A DNA stretch of 64,000 nt from Rutidosis leptorrhynchoides. Taxonomy: Eukaryota > Streptophyta > Magnoliopsida > Asterales > Asteraceae. Positions 22,652 to 35,981 of the stretch are shown here, piece after piece. Location of the stretch: NCBI RefSeq assembly GCF_046630445.1, contig NC_092333.1, forward strand, positions 333,819,501 to 333,883,500, written 5' to 3'. The translations under genes and the position numbers were made by a program. Position 1 is the stretch's first letter. Each line of letters opens with the position of its first letter. The notes beneath the pieces are model-generated. The model made no database searches and was not told where the DNA came from. It was given only the letters and a program-made list of their open reading frames with translations.

Positions 22652-24864
22652 ATGGCACCGACTACTCGACACACCGTGAATATGAATGAAGAGGAATTCC
22701 GTACTTTTCTAGCTTCAAACATAGCCGCAGTACAGGCTGCGCTACATACCAACAATAACCTTGGATCTAGCAGTACAGGAAATCGTGTAGGATGCACCTA
22801 CAAAGAATTCACTGCCTACAAACCTTTGGAATTTGATGGAACCGAAGGACCGATCGGATTGAAACGGTGGACCGAGAAGGTCAAATCGGTGTTTGCCATA
22901 AGTAAGTGTACTGAAGAGGACAAAGTGAAGTACGCTACGCATACCTTCACAGGTTCTACGTTAACATGGTAGAATACCTATCTAGAGCAAGTGGGACAAG
23001 ACGATGCGTACGCACTACCGTGGTCAGCATTCAATCACTTGATGAATGAGAAGTACCGTCCCAGAACCAAGGTCAATAAGCTCAAGACAGAACTTAGAGG
23101 GTTACGAACCCAAGGATTTGATATTACCACGTACGAAAGACGATTCACAGAATTGTGCCTATTGTGTCCGGGAGCATTCGAAGATGAGGGAGAGAAGATC
23201 GACGCGTTTGTGAAATGATTACTGGAAAGAATCCAAGAAGATATAAGTTCACACGAGCCCGCCTCCATACAACAGGCATGTAGAATGGCTCACAAACTAG
23301 TGAACCAGATTGAAGAAAGAATTAAAGAACAGACTGCTGAAGAGGCCAATGTGAAGCAAGTCAAAAGAAAGTGGGAGGAAAACGGTGATAAGAATCACCA
23401 ATACAACAACAACAGCAATTACAACAATAATCGCAACAATTATCCCAACAATTGCAATATCAATTGCAACTACAACAAACGGCCCAACAACAACAACAAC
23501 AACAACTACAACAATCATCCCAACAACAATAATAACCGCCACAACAACAACAATCAGAAGCAGCTATGCCAAAGGTGTGAAAAGTATCACTCGGGGTTCT
23601 GCACCAAATTTTGCAACAAGTGTAAAAGAAATGGTCATAGCGCGGCAAAGTGTGAGGTCTACGGACCAGGGGTTAATAGAACGAAAGGGATAAATGGTGT
23701 CGGAACGAGTAATGGCAGAGCAAGTAGTGTCGGAGCAAGTTATGCCAATGTAGTTTGTTATAAATGTGGAAAACCGGGCCACATTATTAGAAATTGCCCG
23801 AACCAGGAGAACACGAATGGACAAGGCCGCGGAAGAGTTTTCAATATTAATGCGGCAGAGGCACAGGAAGACCCGGAGCTTGTTACGGGTACGTTTCTTA
23901 TTGACAATAAATCTGCTTATGTTTTATTTGATTCGGGTGCGGGTAGAAGCTATATGAGTAGAGATTTTTGTGCTAAATTAAGTTGTCCATTGACGCCTTT
24001 GGATAGTAAATTTTTACTCGAATTAGGAAATGGTAAATTAATTTCAGTAGATAATATATGTCGGAATCGAGAAATTAAACTGGTTAGCGAAACATTTAAG
24101 ATTGATTTGATACCAGTAGAGTTAGGGAGTTTTGATGTGATAATCGGTATGGACTGGTTGAAAGAAGTGAAAGCAGAGATCGTTTGTTACAAAAATGCAA
24201 TTCGCATTATACGAGAAAAAGGAAAACCCTTAATGGTGTACGGAGAAAAGGGCAACACGAAGCTACATCTTATTAGTAATTTGAAGGCACAAAAACTAAT
24301 AAGAAAAGGTTGCTATGCTGTTCTAGCACACGTCAAGAAAGTACAAACTGAAGAAAAGAGCATCAATGATGTTCCCATTGCAAAAGAATTTACCGATGTA
24401 TTTCCAAAAGAATTACCGGGATTACCCCCACATCGATCCGTTGAATTTCAAATAGATCTTGTACCAGGAGCTGCACCAATAGCTCGTGCTCCTTACAGAC
24501 TCGCACCCAGTGAGATGAAAGAACTGCAAAGCCAATTACAAGAACTTTTAGAGCGTGGTTTCATTCGACCAAGCACATCACCGTGGGGAGCTCCTGTTTT
24601 GTTTGTCAAGAAGAAAGATGGTACATTCATGTTGTGTATCGACTACCGAGAGTTGAACAAACTTACCATCAAGAACCGCTACCCACTACCTAGAATCGAC
24701 GACTTATTTGATCAACTACAAGGCTCGTTTGTTTATTCAAAGATTGACTTACGTTCCGGGTATCATCAAATGCTGGTGAAAGAAGATGATATTCAAAAGA
24801 CTGCTTTCAGAACACGTTACGGTCATTACGAGTTTATGGTCATGCCGTTTGGTTTAACTAATGC
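22652..24864 (+). pseudogene. Gypsy-A young gag-protease-RT, first part
   Basis: The gag start is ATG 22652 (MAPTTRH). One frame runs to the Gypsy-B insertion, with stops TAG 22970-22972 and TGA 23216-23218. Gag core: FDGTEGPIGLKRWTEK, then a long Asn-rich tract (about 23396-23560). Two Cys-His knuckles follow ([14 protein letters not shown] and [14 protein letters not shown]). Protease is [12 protein letters not shown] near 23930. RT begins [20 protein letters not shown] and reaches MPFGLTNA, where Gypsy-B is inserted. The old copy has TGG where this copy has TAG 22970, so that stop arose recently. The frame is preserved across the insertion and resumes at 33594. Confidence 0.93.
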
Positions 24865-26767
24865 TGTAACATCCTCATTCGGGCCTAGATTTAAGATTAC
24901 TAATGTGCCCTTAAGTTAGTATTGTTTTACTATGTGCTTTTATTTTTATTTAATATTTATTATTAAATAATAATGTGGTTAGGACCAGTTTGTGACAAGG
25001 GTCACAGAACAGGTTTGTTTATTTAATTTGGACTTTGTTTGGGTTACCAAATGATGTACGAAAGATATCAGATAACTGATAAATACCCGTGTGCCACACA
25101 GTGTGGGATTTTAACCCACTTTTGATGCCTTATGCAGTGCATTTCTTGCACTTTCCAGACCCTTCCCAAATATTACCCCATACCTAAATTCTTCCCCTTT
25201 GAAACCCTAATTGCTAAAACTAGTTCTTGAGCTCAAATTGTTCTTGGAATCGTGTTCTTTGTTGTCTACTGATTCTAACAAGGTAAGAAACATGTGTTTT
25301 TGTGTTCAATTCGTGGTTAAATTCATAGTTTTGTGTAAGTTTTGTAAAAAGCTTGATTTTGTGTCAAAACCCATGAATTTGATGTTGTTATAGTCCAAAC
25401 TTTGTGGGTTTATAGTCTATAACATGTAGTGATTGAGTTGTGGTAAGTTTTGGTGTCGAAAATGAGCTATAGATCGAGTTTTGGCGATTTTAGCTTGAAG
25501 TCCGTAACTTATGTTCAGCTTCTGAAGAAGATGAACACAGTCGGCCGACTGTCGGTCGACAGTCGACCGACTGAGGATTGAACCGGCCGATTAACGAAGA
25601 CAACCGACCGACTGAGATTTACATTCGGCCGATTGAGGTAATACCAAGTGAGTCGACCGACTGAGAAGGTCAGTCGACCGATTGTGTCGACAGTCGACCG
25701 ACTGTCAGTGTCAGTCGACCGACTGTCAGTGTCAGTCGACCGACTAAGGGTCCAGGGCAGAATATTTTACCAAAGTGTTGAGTTTTAGCCGTTATGCTGC
25801 CCGTTTGTATTTTGATGATTTTGATGTAAATTTTGAAAGTGCACAAGTGTTAAGGAGAAAATTTTTAGCGGACAGTTTTCTGACAAAATTTTCTGAATTG
25901 TGTTATTTTGTGTTTATGGACATAAACTAACTCGTGTATATGTATTTCTCAGGAGAAAAGGAGAAAGAGAAGGTTCAGTGATTAGATAACTGAACACCTT
26001 CTCGTTTGCTGGTAATCGGTGAGTGGGACTAACTGGAGAATATAGTATATTGTAGCATGTTATATTATGATTGCCATGCTTGTTAGATATACTTATTGTT
26101 GTGATTAGTTAGTACCTTGTGATGACTGCATGTTAGTTGATGCTTGTCTGCTGGAGCCCAGTGCGTCCCTATCTTGTGGTAGCCTAATTCGATAGGAGAG
26201 ATCAACCTGCGGGTTGGGTTCCTCATGTGGTAGCCTATTTTCATCCGTGTAGTATATGTTTGAATGACGCGTACGTCGCGTGTGGATGATTTATGCAGCA
26301 CGGTATGTAGGAGGAACTTCCGGTAAACCCCAGCCCGATCAACTGGAGGTTAATGGTTTGGCCGAACCGCCGGAGTCTCTGTAGACTGCACTACTGGGTG
26401 ATGTTTGTGTGTTAGACTATGTGACATGATTAGTATAACACTTATATATGCTATGGCCTGTAGTTAGTCGTACTCACTTAGCTTCGTGCTAATTCCCCTC
26501 CCTCTCCTCCCTGCAGGTTATTAGCTTTTGTAGTTTATGCTTTTGGAGAGAAGACGGGCATGAAGATGTTATGTTTGACAGGAGTCAACTCTGATGTTGT
26601 CTTGCTTTATGAAAACAATAATCTTTTTGTAAATATGTCTTCTCTGTATGAACAAGTATTTTGTAATGACACGTGACACAGGTTGTATTAACAATAGTTA
26701 ATGTGGATATCGTATTAAATTAATATTATGCTTCCGCCACGTATAAAAAAAAATCAGCGGTGTCACA
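24865..26767 (+). repeat. Gypsy-B 5' LTR
   Basis: 1,903 bp. It contains the palindromic repeat cluster at 25538-25745. It is slightly longer than the 3' LTR, mainly because of one extra repeat unit in that cluster, offset by a longer poly-A run in the 3' LTR. Confidence 0.95.
25538..25745. repeat. Palindromic GTCGACCGAC repeat cluster (5' LTR)
   Basis: About a dozen copies of the core motif CAGTCGACCGACTG and variants (CGGCCGA, CGACCGATT), some separated by a regular TCAGTGT spacer. Each unit is close to self-complementary, so RNA or single-stranded DNA could fold into hairpins. The 5' LTR has one more spacer-plus-core unit than the 3' LTR. Confidence 0.9.
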
Positions 26768-26769
26768 AG

Positions 26770-26782
26770 TTGGTATCAGAGC
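26770..26782 (+). other. Gypsy-B primer-binding site
   Basis: TTGGTATCAGAGC, an exact Met-tRNA type primer site, three bases after the LTR. Confidence 0.9.
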
Positions 26783-26960
26783 TGAGTTTGGCAGCATGTG
26801 CATTGTGATCTACATGTCATGTTCCCAAACTTAGAAGAGTCATGTCAAACATAACATGCTGGGGATGGGTTAAGTGAGTATTAGGACAGGTTATGTGTTA
26901 GTTGTTAGTACTAACAGAGTTTATACTAAGCTTTGGTGTGAGTGTTGTGGTAGTGCAGTA

Positions 26961-29900
26961 ATGGCAGATAACGAAGCTAACGCTACTGGCCCCACTGTCC
27001 CTGGAACTGGTACTTTTAGAGCCCCTGACGAAGATGGACATGTGTCTTCAGAAGAAGAAACTTCTCAAGAAGTAATAGAACTTCAAAGTCGGTTACTAGA
27101 AGCTCAGGAGAAAATTAAGGAATTAGAACAAGAACGGGCGCAATGGAACCCAAATACCACTGCGTTGAACACAACCTTTCCTCCTAACTTTTATAATCAA
27201 GCCGGTGGCAGTTCTCAGTCACAATTTCCACAAAATACCTATCAAAACTATCAAATGCCATTTCCGTTTAACCAGACTTTTCCTAATCAAATGATGTATC
27301 CATTTCAAGTCCCTGTGACAAGAAGGAAGTGTACCTATAAACAGTTTATGGACTGCAAACCCCCTGAGTACAGTGGTCACACAAACCCTACAATGACCCT
27401 TAATTGGCTAAGAGAAGTAGAGAGAGCGTTGAAAGCATGTTTTTGTGAGCCTGAATCGATGGTACTGTTTGCTAGTAGGCTTCTCAAGGGTGAAGCAATG
27501 GAATGGTGGGACTCTATCACTGCATATTTACCCAAAGAACAGATCAGTCAGATAACTTGGGAACAGTTCGCTGCTAAGGTTCGGGAGCAGTATTGTTCTG
27601 AGTATGAGATGGAAAGATTGAAAACTGAGTTTCTGAGTATGAAAATGACCGAAAACATGACGATTGATGAGGTTTTCAGAGATTTTACATCGAAGTTAAG
27701 GTTTGTTCAACAGTGGGTACCAACTGAGAAAGATAAGATTCAGCATTTTATGCGGGTGATTAGGCCAGAATATAGGACAGTTGCAAGATTTGCAACCTCA
27801 TTGGCACAGGCTCATGAGATGGCTAAAGTTACAGAAGGTGATATAATGGCAGCGAAAAGAGAAAGTTCAAAAGGTGGACCTTTTGGGGGTAAATCAGAAG
27901 GTCAATCAGGTGGACAGTCGACTCAGCAGTTGAGTAAGCAATCTGGTTTTCGTGGTAAGAAGTAGGGTGGGATTAAACAGAGAAGTAAGTCTGGTATGAG
28001 TGGATCGGGTTCTAGTCAGTCTGGTTGGTGTAATGTTTGTAAGTCGACTCATGCCGGTCCATGTTCTCCAATGACCCGAAGATGCTTGAGATGTGGAGTA
28101 CTAGGTCATGAAACAACAACTTGTTCCTTTAAGTCCGATGTGTGTTGGACTTGTCATCACGTAGGTCATAGATCAGCGAATTGTCCATCCGCGTCGAGAG
28201 CCAGTTCTGGGGCAGGGTCAGGGGCGAGGTCAGTTACTTTCGGGGGATCTTCTGCTTCTTCTACCGGGCAGAAGAGGAAGAATCCTCCAACCGCAGAGGC
28301 AAGGGCATTTCAGATGACGGTAGACGCTACAACCGCTACCGATGACGTCATTACCAGTATGTTCTTGGTTAATTCCTTGCCCGCTCGTGTTTTATTTGAT
28401 TCTGGAGCGAATCGATCTTTTATGTCCTTAGGCTTCTGTGATAAGTTGAAGTTGCCTGTTAGAATGTTAGATGCGCCTTTGGAAATAGAAGTAGCTGATG
28501 GTAAAATGGTTCCATGCACATCATCTGTGTCTGGAATTACCATCGAAATTGACGGCCATTCCTTCCCTTTAACCTGTTTGTTGATGCCTATACCTAGCTT
28601 TGATGTAGTCATAGGTATGAATTGGTTAAAAGCTAATAGGGCTAATATTAAGTGTTATAAGAAGATGATTTCTTTTCGTTTGGCCGACGGATCCCGAGTG
28701 ATAGCTAGGGGAGAGCGCAGTGGATTTAACTTCCCTATGGTTTCCCTAATGAAAGCTCAGAAGGCAATAACGAAAGGGTGTGATTCATTCTTAGCCTACG
28801 TGATTGATGTTAAGAAAGAGAAGAAGCAGGTGACCGATATTCCCGTTGTGTCAGAATTTCTAGAAGTATTTCCAGATGATTTACCAGGATTACCTCCAGT
28901 ACGTGAAGTAGAGTATAAAATTGATTTGGTTCCAGGTGCTACGCCAGTTGCAAAATCTCCTTACAGATTAGCTCCGTCAGAAATCCGAGAAATGATGTCT
29001 CAGATTCAGGAACTGTTAGATAAGGGGTTTATCCGGCCAAGTTCTTCACCGTGGGGTGCTCCTGTTTTGTTTGTGAAAAAGAAAGATGGGTCGCTTCGTA
29101 TGTGTATAGATTACCGCGACTTAAATAAGAGAACAATCAAGAATAAGTATCCGTTACCAAGAATAGATGACTTATTTGATCAGTTACAGGGTGCTTTCTA
29201 CTTTTCAAAAATTGATTTACGTTCAGGGTATCATCAGGTACGTGTTGCAGAGACCGACATACCGAAAACAGCGTTTAGAACTAGATATGGTCATTATGAA
29301 TTTTTAGTTATGCCATTCGGGTTAACCAACACGCCAGCAGTGTTTATGGATCTCATGAACAGGGTGTGTCGTTAATATCTTGACAAGTTTGTGATTGTCT
29401 TCATAGATGATATCTTGATATATTCAAAAACCGAGAAAGATCATGCTACACATCTGAGATTGGTGTTAGAACTTTTGAAACAGGAACAGTTGTACGGTAA
29501 GTTTTCTAAGTGTGAATTTTGGTTGCGGGAAGTACATTTTCTGGGTCATGTGATTTGTGAACAGGGTATTAAAGTGGATCAGTCTAAGATAGAAGCTGTA
29601 ATGAACTGGAACTCACCGAAAACGCCAACAGAAATTAAAAGTTTTCTGGGTTTAGCAGGTTATTACCGCCGGTTTATCAAAGACTTTTCTAAAATAGCAG
29701 GTCCATTAAATAAGTTAACCAGAAAAGATGTAGCTTTTCGATGGACTGATGAACAAGAAAAGGCTTTTCAGACCCTTAAGCAGTTGTTATGTCAAGCGCC
29801 GGTTTTAGCTTTACCAAAGGGAACAGAAGATTTTGTGGTTTACTGCGATGCGTCACGTGCAGGTCTGGGTTGTGTTTTAATGCAGAGAAATAAGGTTATA

Positions 29901-31688
29901 GCATATGCTTCACGACAGTTGAAGAATCATGAACGAAACTACCCTACTCACGATTTAGAGTTAACTTCAGTTGTGTTTGCTTTGAAGCTTTGGAGACATT
30001 ATTTGTATGGTACACATTGTGAAATCTATACAGATCATAAGAGTCTTCAATATATCTTTTCGCAGAAAGAATTAAATATGCGTCAACGTCGATGTTTAGA
30101 ATTGATTAAAGACTATGACTGTGAGATTAAATACCATCCGGGTAAAGCAAATGTGGTCGCAGATGCTCTGAGTCGCAAGAAAACAGTCGAAAATGTTAGA
30201 TTTATGAGAATTGAGATAGTTTCAGACCTGATTGATCGATTGAAAACCGTTCAGTTACTAGCTTTGAATGACGAAAACCTAAAGACTGAACAAATGACTA
30301 AAAGAAAATTTGACCTATGCAATGATTCTAGAGGATTAAAGACCTATAATGATCGAATTTGGGTGCCTATGCTTGGAGATTTGAGGGATTTAATCCTTAC
30401 TGAAGAACATAAATCGAGATTATCAGTGCATCCAGGTAGTACAAAGATGTATAGAGACTTGAAAACATTGTATTGGTGGCCAACAATGAAGACAGATGTT
30501 GCAAATTTTGTCGAAAAATGTCATATTTGTGCGCAAGTTAAGGCAGAACATCAGAAACCGTATGGATCTCTAAGACAGTTAGAAATTTCTCAGTGGAAAT
30601 GGGATCATATAACGATGGATTTTGTAACCAAGTTACCCCAAACCCAGAAAGGACACGACATGATCTGGGTGATTGTGGATCGTTTAACAAATAGTGCTCA
30701 CTTTTTAGCTACTCGTGAAATGGCCTCGTTGAGTGATTTGGCAGAATTGTACTTGAAAGAGATAGTTAGTCGACATGGTGTACCGTTGTCTATAGTTTCC
30801 GACAGAGATACTAGGTTTGTATCGAACTTCTGGAACAGTTTACAACAAAATTTGGGTACACGTGTAAATCTGAGTACAACATATCATCCACAGACAGACG
30901 GTCAGAGTGAACGGACAATTCAGACATTAGAAGATATGTTAAGAGCATGTGTCTTAGAATATGGTGGTTCTTGGGATTCACATCTTCCATTGATAGAGTT
31001 TTCTTACAACAATTCATATCATTCGAGTATCGGAATGCCACCGTATGAAATGTTATATGGTCGAAAATGCAGAACTCCTACGTGTTGGTTAGAAGCAGGC
31101 GAGAAACAATTTGCAGGTCCCGAGATTGTTCAGATAACTGCAGAAAAAGTTGAAATTGCACGTGAGAAATTAAAGGCAGCTAGAGATAGACAAAAGGTAT
31201 ATGCTGATCCGCGCAGACGTCCGGTGACATTTAATGTAGGTGATCGTGTTTATCTGAAAGTTTCACCGTGGAAGGGAGTGATCAGATTTGGTAAACGTGG
31301 TAAACTAGCTCCGAGGTTTATTGGGCCATTTCTAATCAAAGAAATTTTGAATGATCAGACTGTTGTTTTAGATCTTCCATCAGAGTTAGCAGGAATTCAC
31401 AACACATTCAATGTGTGCTATCTGAGAAAGTGCAAAGTAGACGATGAAAGTCAGATTCTTCCATTGAAAGACTTGAAAGTTGATTTGACTAAGAAATTAG
31501 TGGAAGAGCCGATTAAGATAGTAGATAAGAAAGTCACCAAGTTAAGAAGGAAGCTGATTCCAATGGTGTTAGTAGAGTGGCGACATAGTTTAGGTTCCAA
31601 CCTGACGTGGGAAACCGAGGAGTTAATGAGAACGCGCTATCCCCATTTGTTTGACCTTGACCAGATTCCGAGGTCGGAATCTTCTTAA
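26961..31688 (+). pseudogene. Gypsy-B gag-pol polyprotein, two in-frame stops
   Basis: ATG 26961 (MADNEANATG) is the first true ATG. One frame of about 1,576 codons runs to TAA 31686-31688 and is broken only by TAG 27963-27965 and TAA 29373-29375. In order: gag with a coiled-coil stretch (LQSRLLEAQEKIKELEQE) and core (PPEYSGHTNPTMTLNWL); knuckles [14 protein letters not shown] and [14 protein letters not shown]; protease [14 protein letters not shown] with FIDDILIYS just after the second stop; RNase H ([13 protein letters not shown]); zinc-binding and core integrase ([24 protein letters not shown]); chromodomain-like tail ([15 protein letters not shown]). The stop before FIDD should remove the RT catalytic centre, integrase and RNase H. 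Apart from the two stops it looks intact. Confidence 0.94.
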
Positions 31689-31699
31689 GGGGGTAGATT

Positions 31700-33588
31700 T
31701 GTAACATCCTCATTCGGGCCTAGATGTAAGATTACTAATGTGCCCTTAAGTTAGTATTGTGTTACTATGTGCTTTTATTTTTATTTAATATTTATTATTA
31801 AATAATAATGTGGTTAGGACCAGTTTGTGACAAGGGTCACAGAACAGGTTTGTTTATTTAATTTGGACTTCGTTTGGGTTACCAAATGATGTACGAAAGA
31901 TATCAGATAACTGATAAATACCCGTGTGCCACACAGTGTGGGATTTTAACCCACTTTTGATGCCTTATGCAGTGCATTTCTTGCACTTTCCAGACCCTTC
32001 CCAAATATTACCCCGTACCTAAATTCTTCCCCTTTGAAACCCTAATTGCTAAAACTAGTTCTCGAGTTCAAATTGTTCTTGGAATCGTGTTCTTTGTTGT
32101 CTACTGATTCTAACAAGGTAAGAAACATGTGTTTTTGTGTTCAATTCGTGGTTAAATTCATAGTTTTGTGTAAGTTTTGTAAAAAGCTTGATTTTGTGTC
32201 AAAACCCATGAATTTGATGTTGTTATAGTCCAAACTTTGTGGGTTTATAGTCTATAACATGTAGTGATTGAGTTGTGGTAAGTTTTGGTGTCGAAAATGA
32301 GCTCTAGATCGAGTTTTGGCGATTTTAGCTTGAAGTCCGTAACTTGTGTTCTGCTTCTGAAGAAGATGAACACAGTAGGCCGACTGTCGGTCGACAGTCG
32401 ACCGACTGAGGGTTGAACCGACCGATTAACGAAGACAACCGACCGACTGAGATTTACATTCGGCCGATTGAGGTAATACCAAGTGAGTCGACCGACTGAG
32501 AAGGTCAGTCGACCGATTGTGTAGACAGTCGACCGACTGTCAGTGTCAGTCGACCGACTGAGGGTCCAGGGCAGAATATTTTACCAAAGTGTTGAGTTTT
32601 AGCCGTTATGCTGCCCGTTTGTATTTTGATGATTTTGATGTAAATTTTGAAAGTGCACAAGTGTTAAGGAGAAAATTTTTAGCGGACAGTTTTTTGACAA
32701 AATTTTCTGTATTGTGTTATTTTGTGTTTATGGACATAAACTAACTCGTGTATATGTATTTCTCAGGAGAAAAGGAGAAAGAGAAGGTTCAGTGATTAGA
32801 TAACTGAACACCTTCTCGTTTGCTGGTAATCGGTGAGTGGGACTAACTGGAGAATATAGTATATTGTAGCATGTTATATTATGATTGCCATGCTTGTTAG
32901 ATATACTTATTGTTGTGATTAGTTAGTACCTTGTGATGACTGCATGTTAGTTGATGCTTGTCTGCTGGAGCCCAGTGCGTCCCTATCTTGTGGTAGCCTA
33001 ATTCGATAGGAGAGATCAACCAGCGGGTTGGGTTCCTCATGTGGTAGCCTATTTGCATCCGTGTAGTATATGTTTGAATGACGCGTACGTCGCGTGTGGA
33101 TGATTTATGCAGCACGGTATGCAGGAGGAACTTCCGGTAAACCCCAGCCCGATCAACTGGAGGTTAATGGTTTGGCCGAACCGCCGGAGTCTCTGTAGAC
33201 TGCACTACTGGGTGATGTTTGTGTGTTAGACTATGTGACATGATTAGTATAACACTTATGTATGCTATGGCCTGTAGTTAGTCGTACTCACTTAGCTTCG
33301 TGCTAATTCCCCTCCCTCTCCTCCCTACAGGTTATTAGCTTTTGTAGTTTATGCTTTTGGGGAGAAGACGGGCATGAAGATGTTATGTTTGACAGGAGTC
33401 AACTCTGATGTTGTCTTGCTTTATGAAAACAATAATCTTTTTGTAAATATGTCTTCTCTGTATAAACAAGTATTTTGTAATGACACGTGACACAGGTTGT
33501 ATTAACAATAGTTAATGTGGATATCGTATTAAATTAATATTATGCTTCCGCCACGTATAAAAAAAAAAAAAAAATCAGCGGTGTCACA
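31700..33588 (+). repeat. Gypsy-B 3' LTR
   Basis: 1,889 bp, preceded by AAGGGGGTAGATT. It contains the palindromic cluster at 32373-32570 with one unit fewer than the 5' LTR and a poly-A run near 33559-33574. Confidence 0.95.
32373..32570. repeat. Palindromic GTCGACCGAC repeat cluster (3' LTR)
   Basis: The counterpart of 25538-25745. It has the same order of core variants but lacks one TCAGTGT-plus-core unit near the right end. Confidence 0.9.
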
Positions 33589-33593
33589 AATGC

Positions 33594-35946
33594 ACCAGCT
33601 GTGTTCATGGACCTTATGAACCGAGTGTGTGGACCATACCTTGACAAGTTTGTCATTGTTTTCATTGATGACATACTTATTTACTCAAAGAATGACCAAG
33701 AACATGGTGAACATTTGAGAAAGGTGTTAGAAGTATTGAGGAAGGAAGAATTGTACGCTAAGTTTTCAAAGTGTGCATTTTGGTTGGAAGAAGTTCAATT
33801 CCTCGGTCACATAGTGAACAAAGAAGGTATTAAGGTGGATCCGGCAAAGATAGAAACTGTTGAAAAGTGGGAAACCCCGAAAACTTCGAAACACATACGC
33901 CAGTTTTTAGGACTAGCTGGTTACTACAGAAGGCTCATCCAAGACTTTTCCAGAATAGCAAAACCCTTGACTGCATTAACGCATAAAGGGAAGAAATTTG
34001 AATGGAATGATGAACAAGAGAAAGCGTTTCAGTTATTGAAGAAAAAGCTAACTACGGCACCTATATTGTCATTGCCTGAAGGGAATGATGATTTTGTGAT
34101 TTATTGTGACGCATCAAAGCAAGGTCTCGGTTGTGTATTAATGCAACGAACGAAGGTGATTGCTTATGCGTCTAGACAATTGAAGATTCACGAACAAAAT
34201 TATACGACGCATGATTTGGAATTAGGCGCAGTTGTTTTTGCATTAAAGACTTGGAGGCACTACTTACATGGGGTCAAAAGTATTATATATACCGACCACA
34301 AAAGTCTTCAACACATATTTAATCAGAAACAACTGAATATGAGGCAGCATAGGTGGATTGAATTATTGAATGATTACGACTTTGAGATTCGTTACCACCC
34401 GGGGAAGGCAAATGTGGTAGCCGATGCCTTGAGCAGGAAGGACAGAGAACCCATTCGAGTAAAATCTATGAATATAATGATTCATAATAACCTTACTACT
34501 CAAATAAAGGAGGCGCAACAAGGAGTTTTAAAAGAGGGAAATTTAAAGGATGAAATACCCAAAGGATCGGAGAAGCATCTTAATATTCGGGAAGATGGAA
34601 CCCGGTATAGGGCTGAAAGGATTTGGGTACCAAAATTTGGAGATATGAGAGAAATGGTACTTAGAGAAGCTCATAAAACCAGATACTCAATACATCCTGG
34701 AACGGGGAAGATGTACAAGGATCTCAAGAAATATTTTTGGTGGCCGGGTATGAAAGCCGATGTTGCTAAATACGTAGGAGAATGTTTGACGTGTTCTAAG
34801 GTTAAAGCTGAGCATCAGAAACCATTAGGTCTACTTCAACAACCCGAAATCCCGGAATGGAAATGGGAAAACATTACCATGGATTTCATCACTAAATTGC
34901 CAAGGACTGCAAGTGGTTTTGATACTATTTGGGTAATAATTGATCATCTCACCAAATCAGCACACTTCCTGCCAATAAGAGAAGATGACAAGATGGAGAA
35001 GTTAGCACGACTGTATTTGAAGGAAGTCGTCTCCAGACATGGAATACCAATCTCTATTATCTCTGATAGGGATGGCAGATTTATTTCAAGATTCTGGCAG
35101 ACATTACAGCAAGCATTAGGAACTCGTCTAGACATGAGTACTTCCTATCATCCACAACCTGATGGGCAGAGCGAAAGGACGATACAAACGCTTGAAGACA
35201 TGCTACGAGCATGTGTTATTGATTTCGGAAACAGTTGGGATCGACATCTACCGTTAGCAGAATTTTCCTACAACAACAGCTACCATTCAAGCATTGAGAT
35301 GGCGTCGTTTGAAGCACTTTATGGTAGAAAGTGCAGGTCTCCGATTTGTTGGAGTGAAGTGGGGGATAGACAGATTACGGGTCCGGAGATTATACAAGAA
35401 ACTACCGAGAAGATCATCCAAATTCAACAACGGTTGAAAACCGCCCAAAGTCGACAAAAGAGCTACGCTGACATTAAAAGAAAAGATATAGAATTTGAAA
35501 TTGGAGAGATGGTCATGCTTAAAGTTGCACATTGGAAAGGCGTTGTTCGATTTGGTAAACGAGGGAAATTAAATCCAAGGTATATTGGACCATTCAAGAT
35601 TATTGATCGTGTCGGACCAGTAGCTTACCGACTTGAGTTACCTCAACAACTCGCGGCTGTACATAACACTTTCCACGTCTCGAATTTAAAGAAATGTTTT
35701 GCTAAAGAAGATCTCACTATTCCGTTAGATGAAATCCAAATCAACGAAAAACTTCAATTCATCGAAGAACCCGTAGAAATAATGGATCGTGAGGTTAAAA
35801 GACTTAAGCAAAACAAGATACCAATTGTTAAGGTTCGATGGAATGCTCGTAGAGGACCCGAGTTCACCTGGGAGCCTGAAGATCAGATGAAGAAGAAATA
35901 CCCGCATCTATTTCTAGAAGATTCGTCAACACCTTCAACAGCTTAA
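33594..35946 (+). pseudogene. Gypsy-A young RT-RNase H-integrase-chromodomain, second part
   Basis: This continues the frame of 22652-24864 with no stop. RT palm motif is FIDDILIYS near 33660, RNase [16 protein letters not shown] near 34110, integrase zinc region [10 protein letters not shown] ... [11 protein letters not shown], and integrase core [16 protein letters not shown] and PDGQSERT. In the last motif Pro replaces the Thr seen in Gypsy-B. The C-terminus has the Tekay-type chromodomain-like segment ([20 protein letters not shown]), expected to guide integration toward particular chromatin. Before Gypsy-B landed, gag-pol was open from 23219 to the end. Confidence 0.94.
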
Positions 35947-35981
35947 AATTTCGGGACGAAATTTATTTAACGGGTAGGTAC

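Larger units (their letters stand above)
24865..33588 (+). mobile_element. Gypsy-B: Tekay-like chromovirus nested in Gypsy-A RT
   Basis: LTRs begin TGTAACATCC and end GTGTCACA. Perfect AATGC duplications (24860-24864, 33589-33593) flank it. It has a Met-tRNA primer site, a gag-pol polyprotein in one frame and a purine tract (TTAAGGGGGTAGATT) before the 3' LTR. It is a different family from Gypsy-A: LTR sequence, LTR length (1.9 kb against 3.26 kb) and gag are unlike, and it has no accessory ORFs. LTRs are very similar, so insertion is recent; it must be younger than its Gypsy-A host. Confidence 0.95.

Noticed and set aside
23297..23542. Val/Ile-rich membrane-like frame on the minus strand
   Set aside because: It is a shadow of the poly-Asn tract of Gypsy-A gag.
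25538..25745. Possible CRISPR-like array of palindromic repeats
   Set aside because: Units vary, spacers are mostly constant or absent, the cluster lies inside a plant LTR and recurs in both LTRs.
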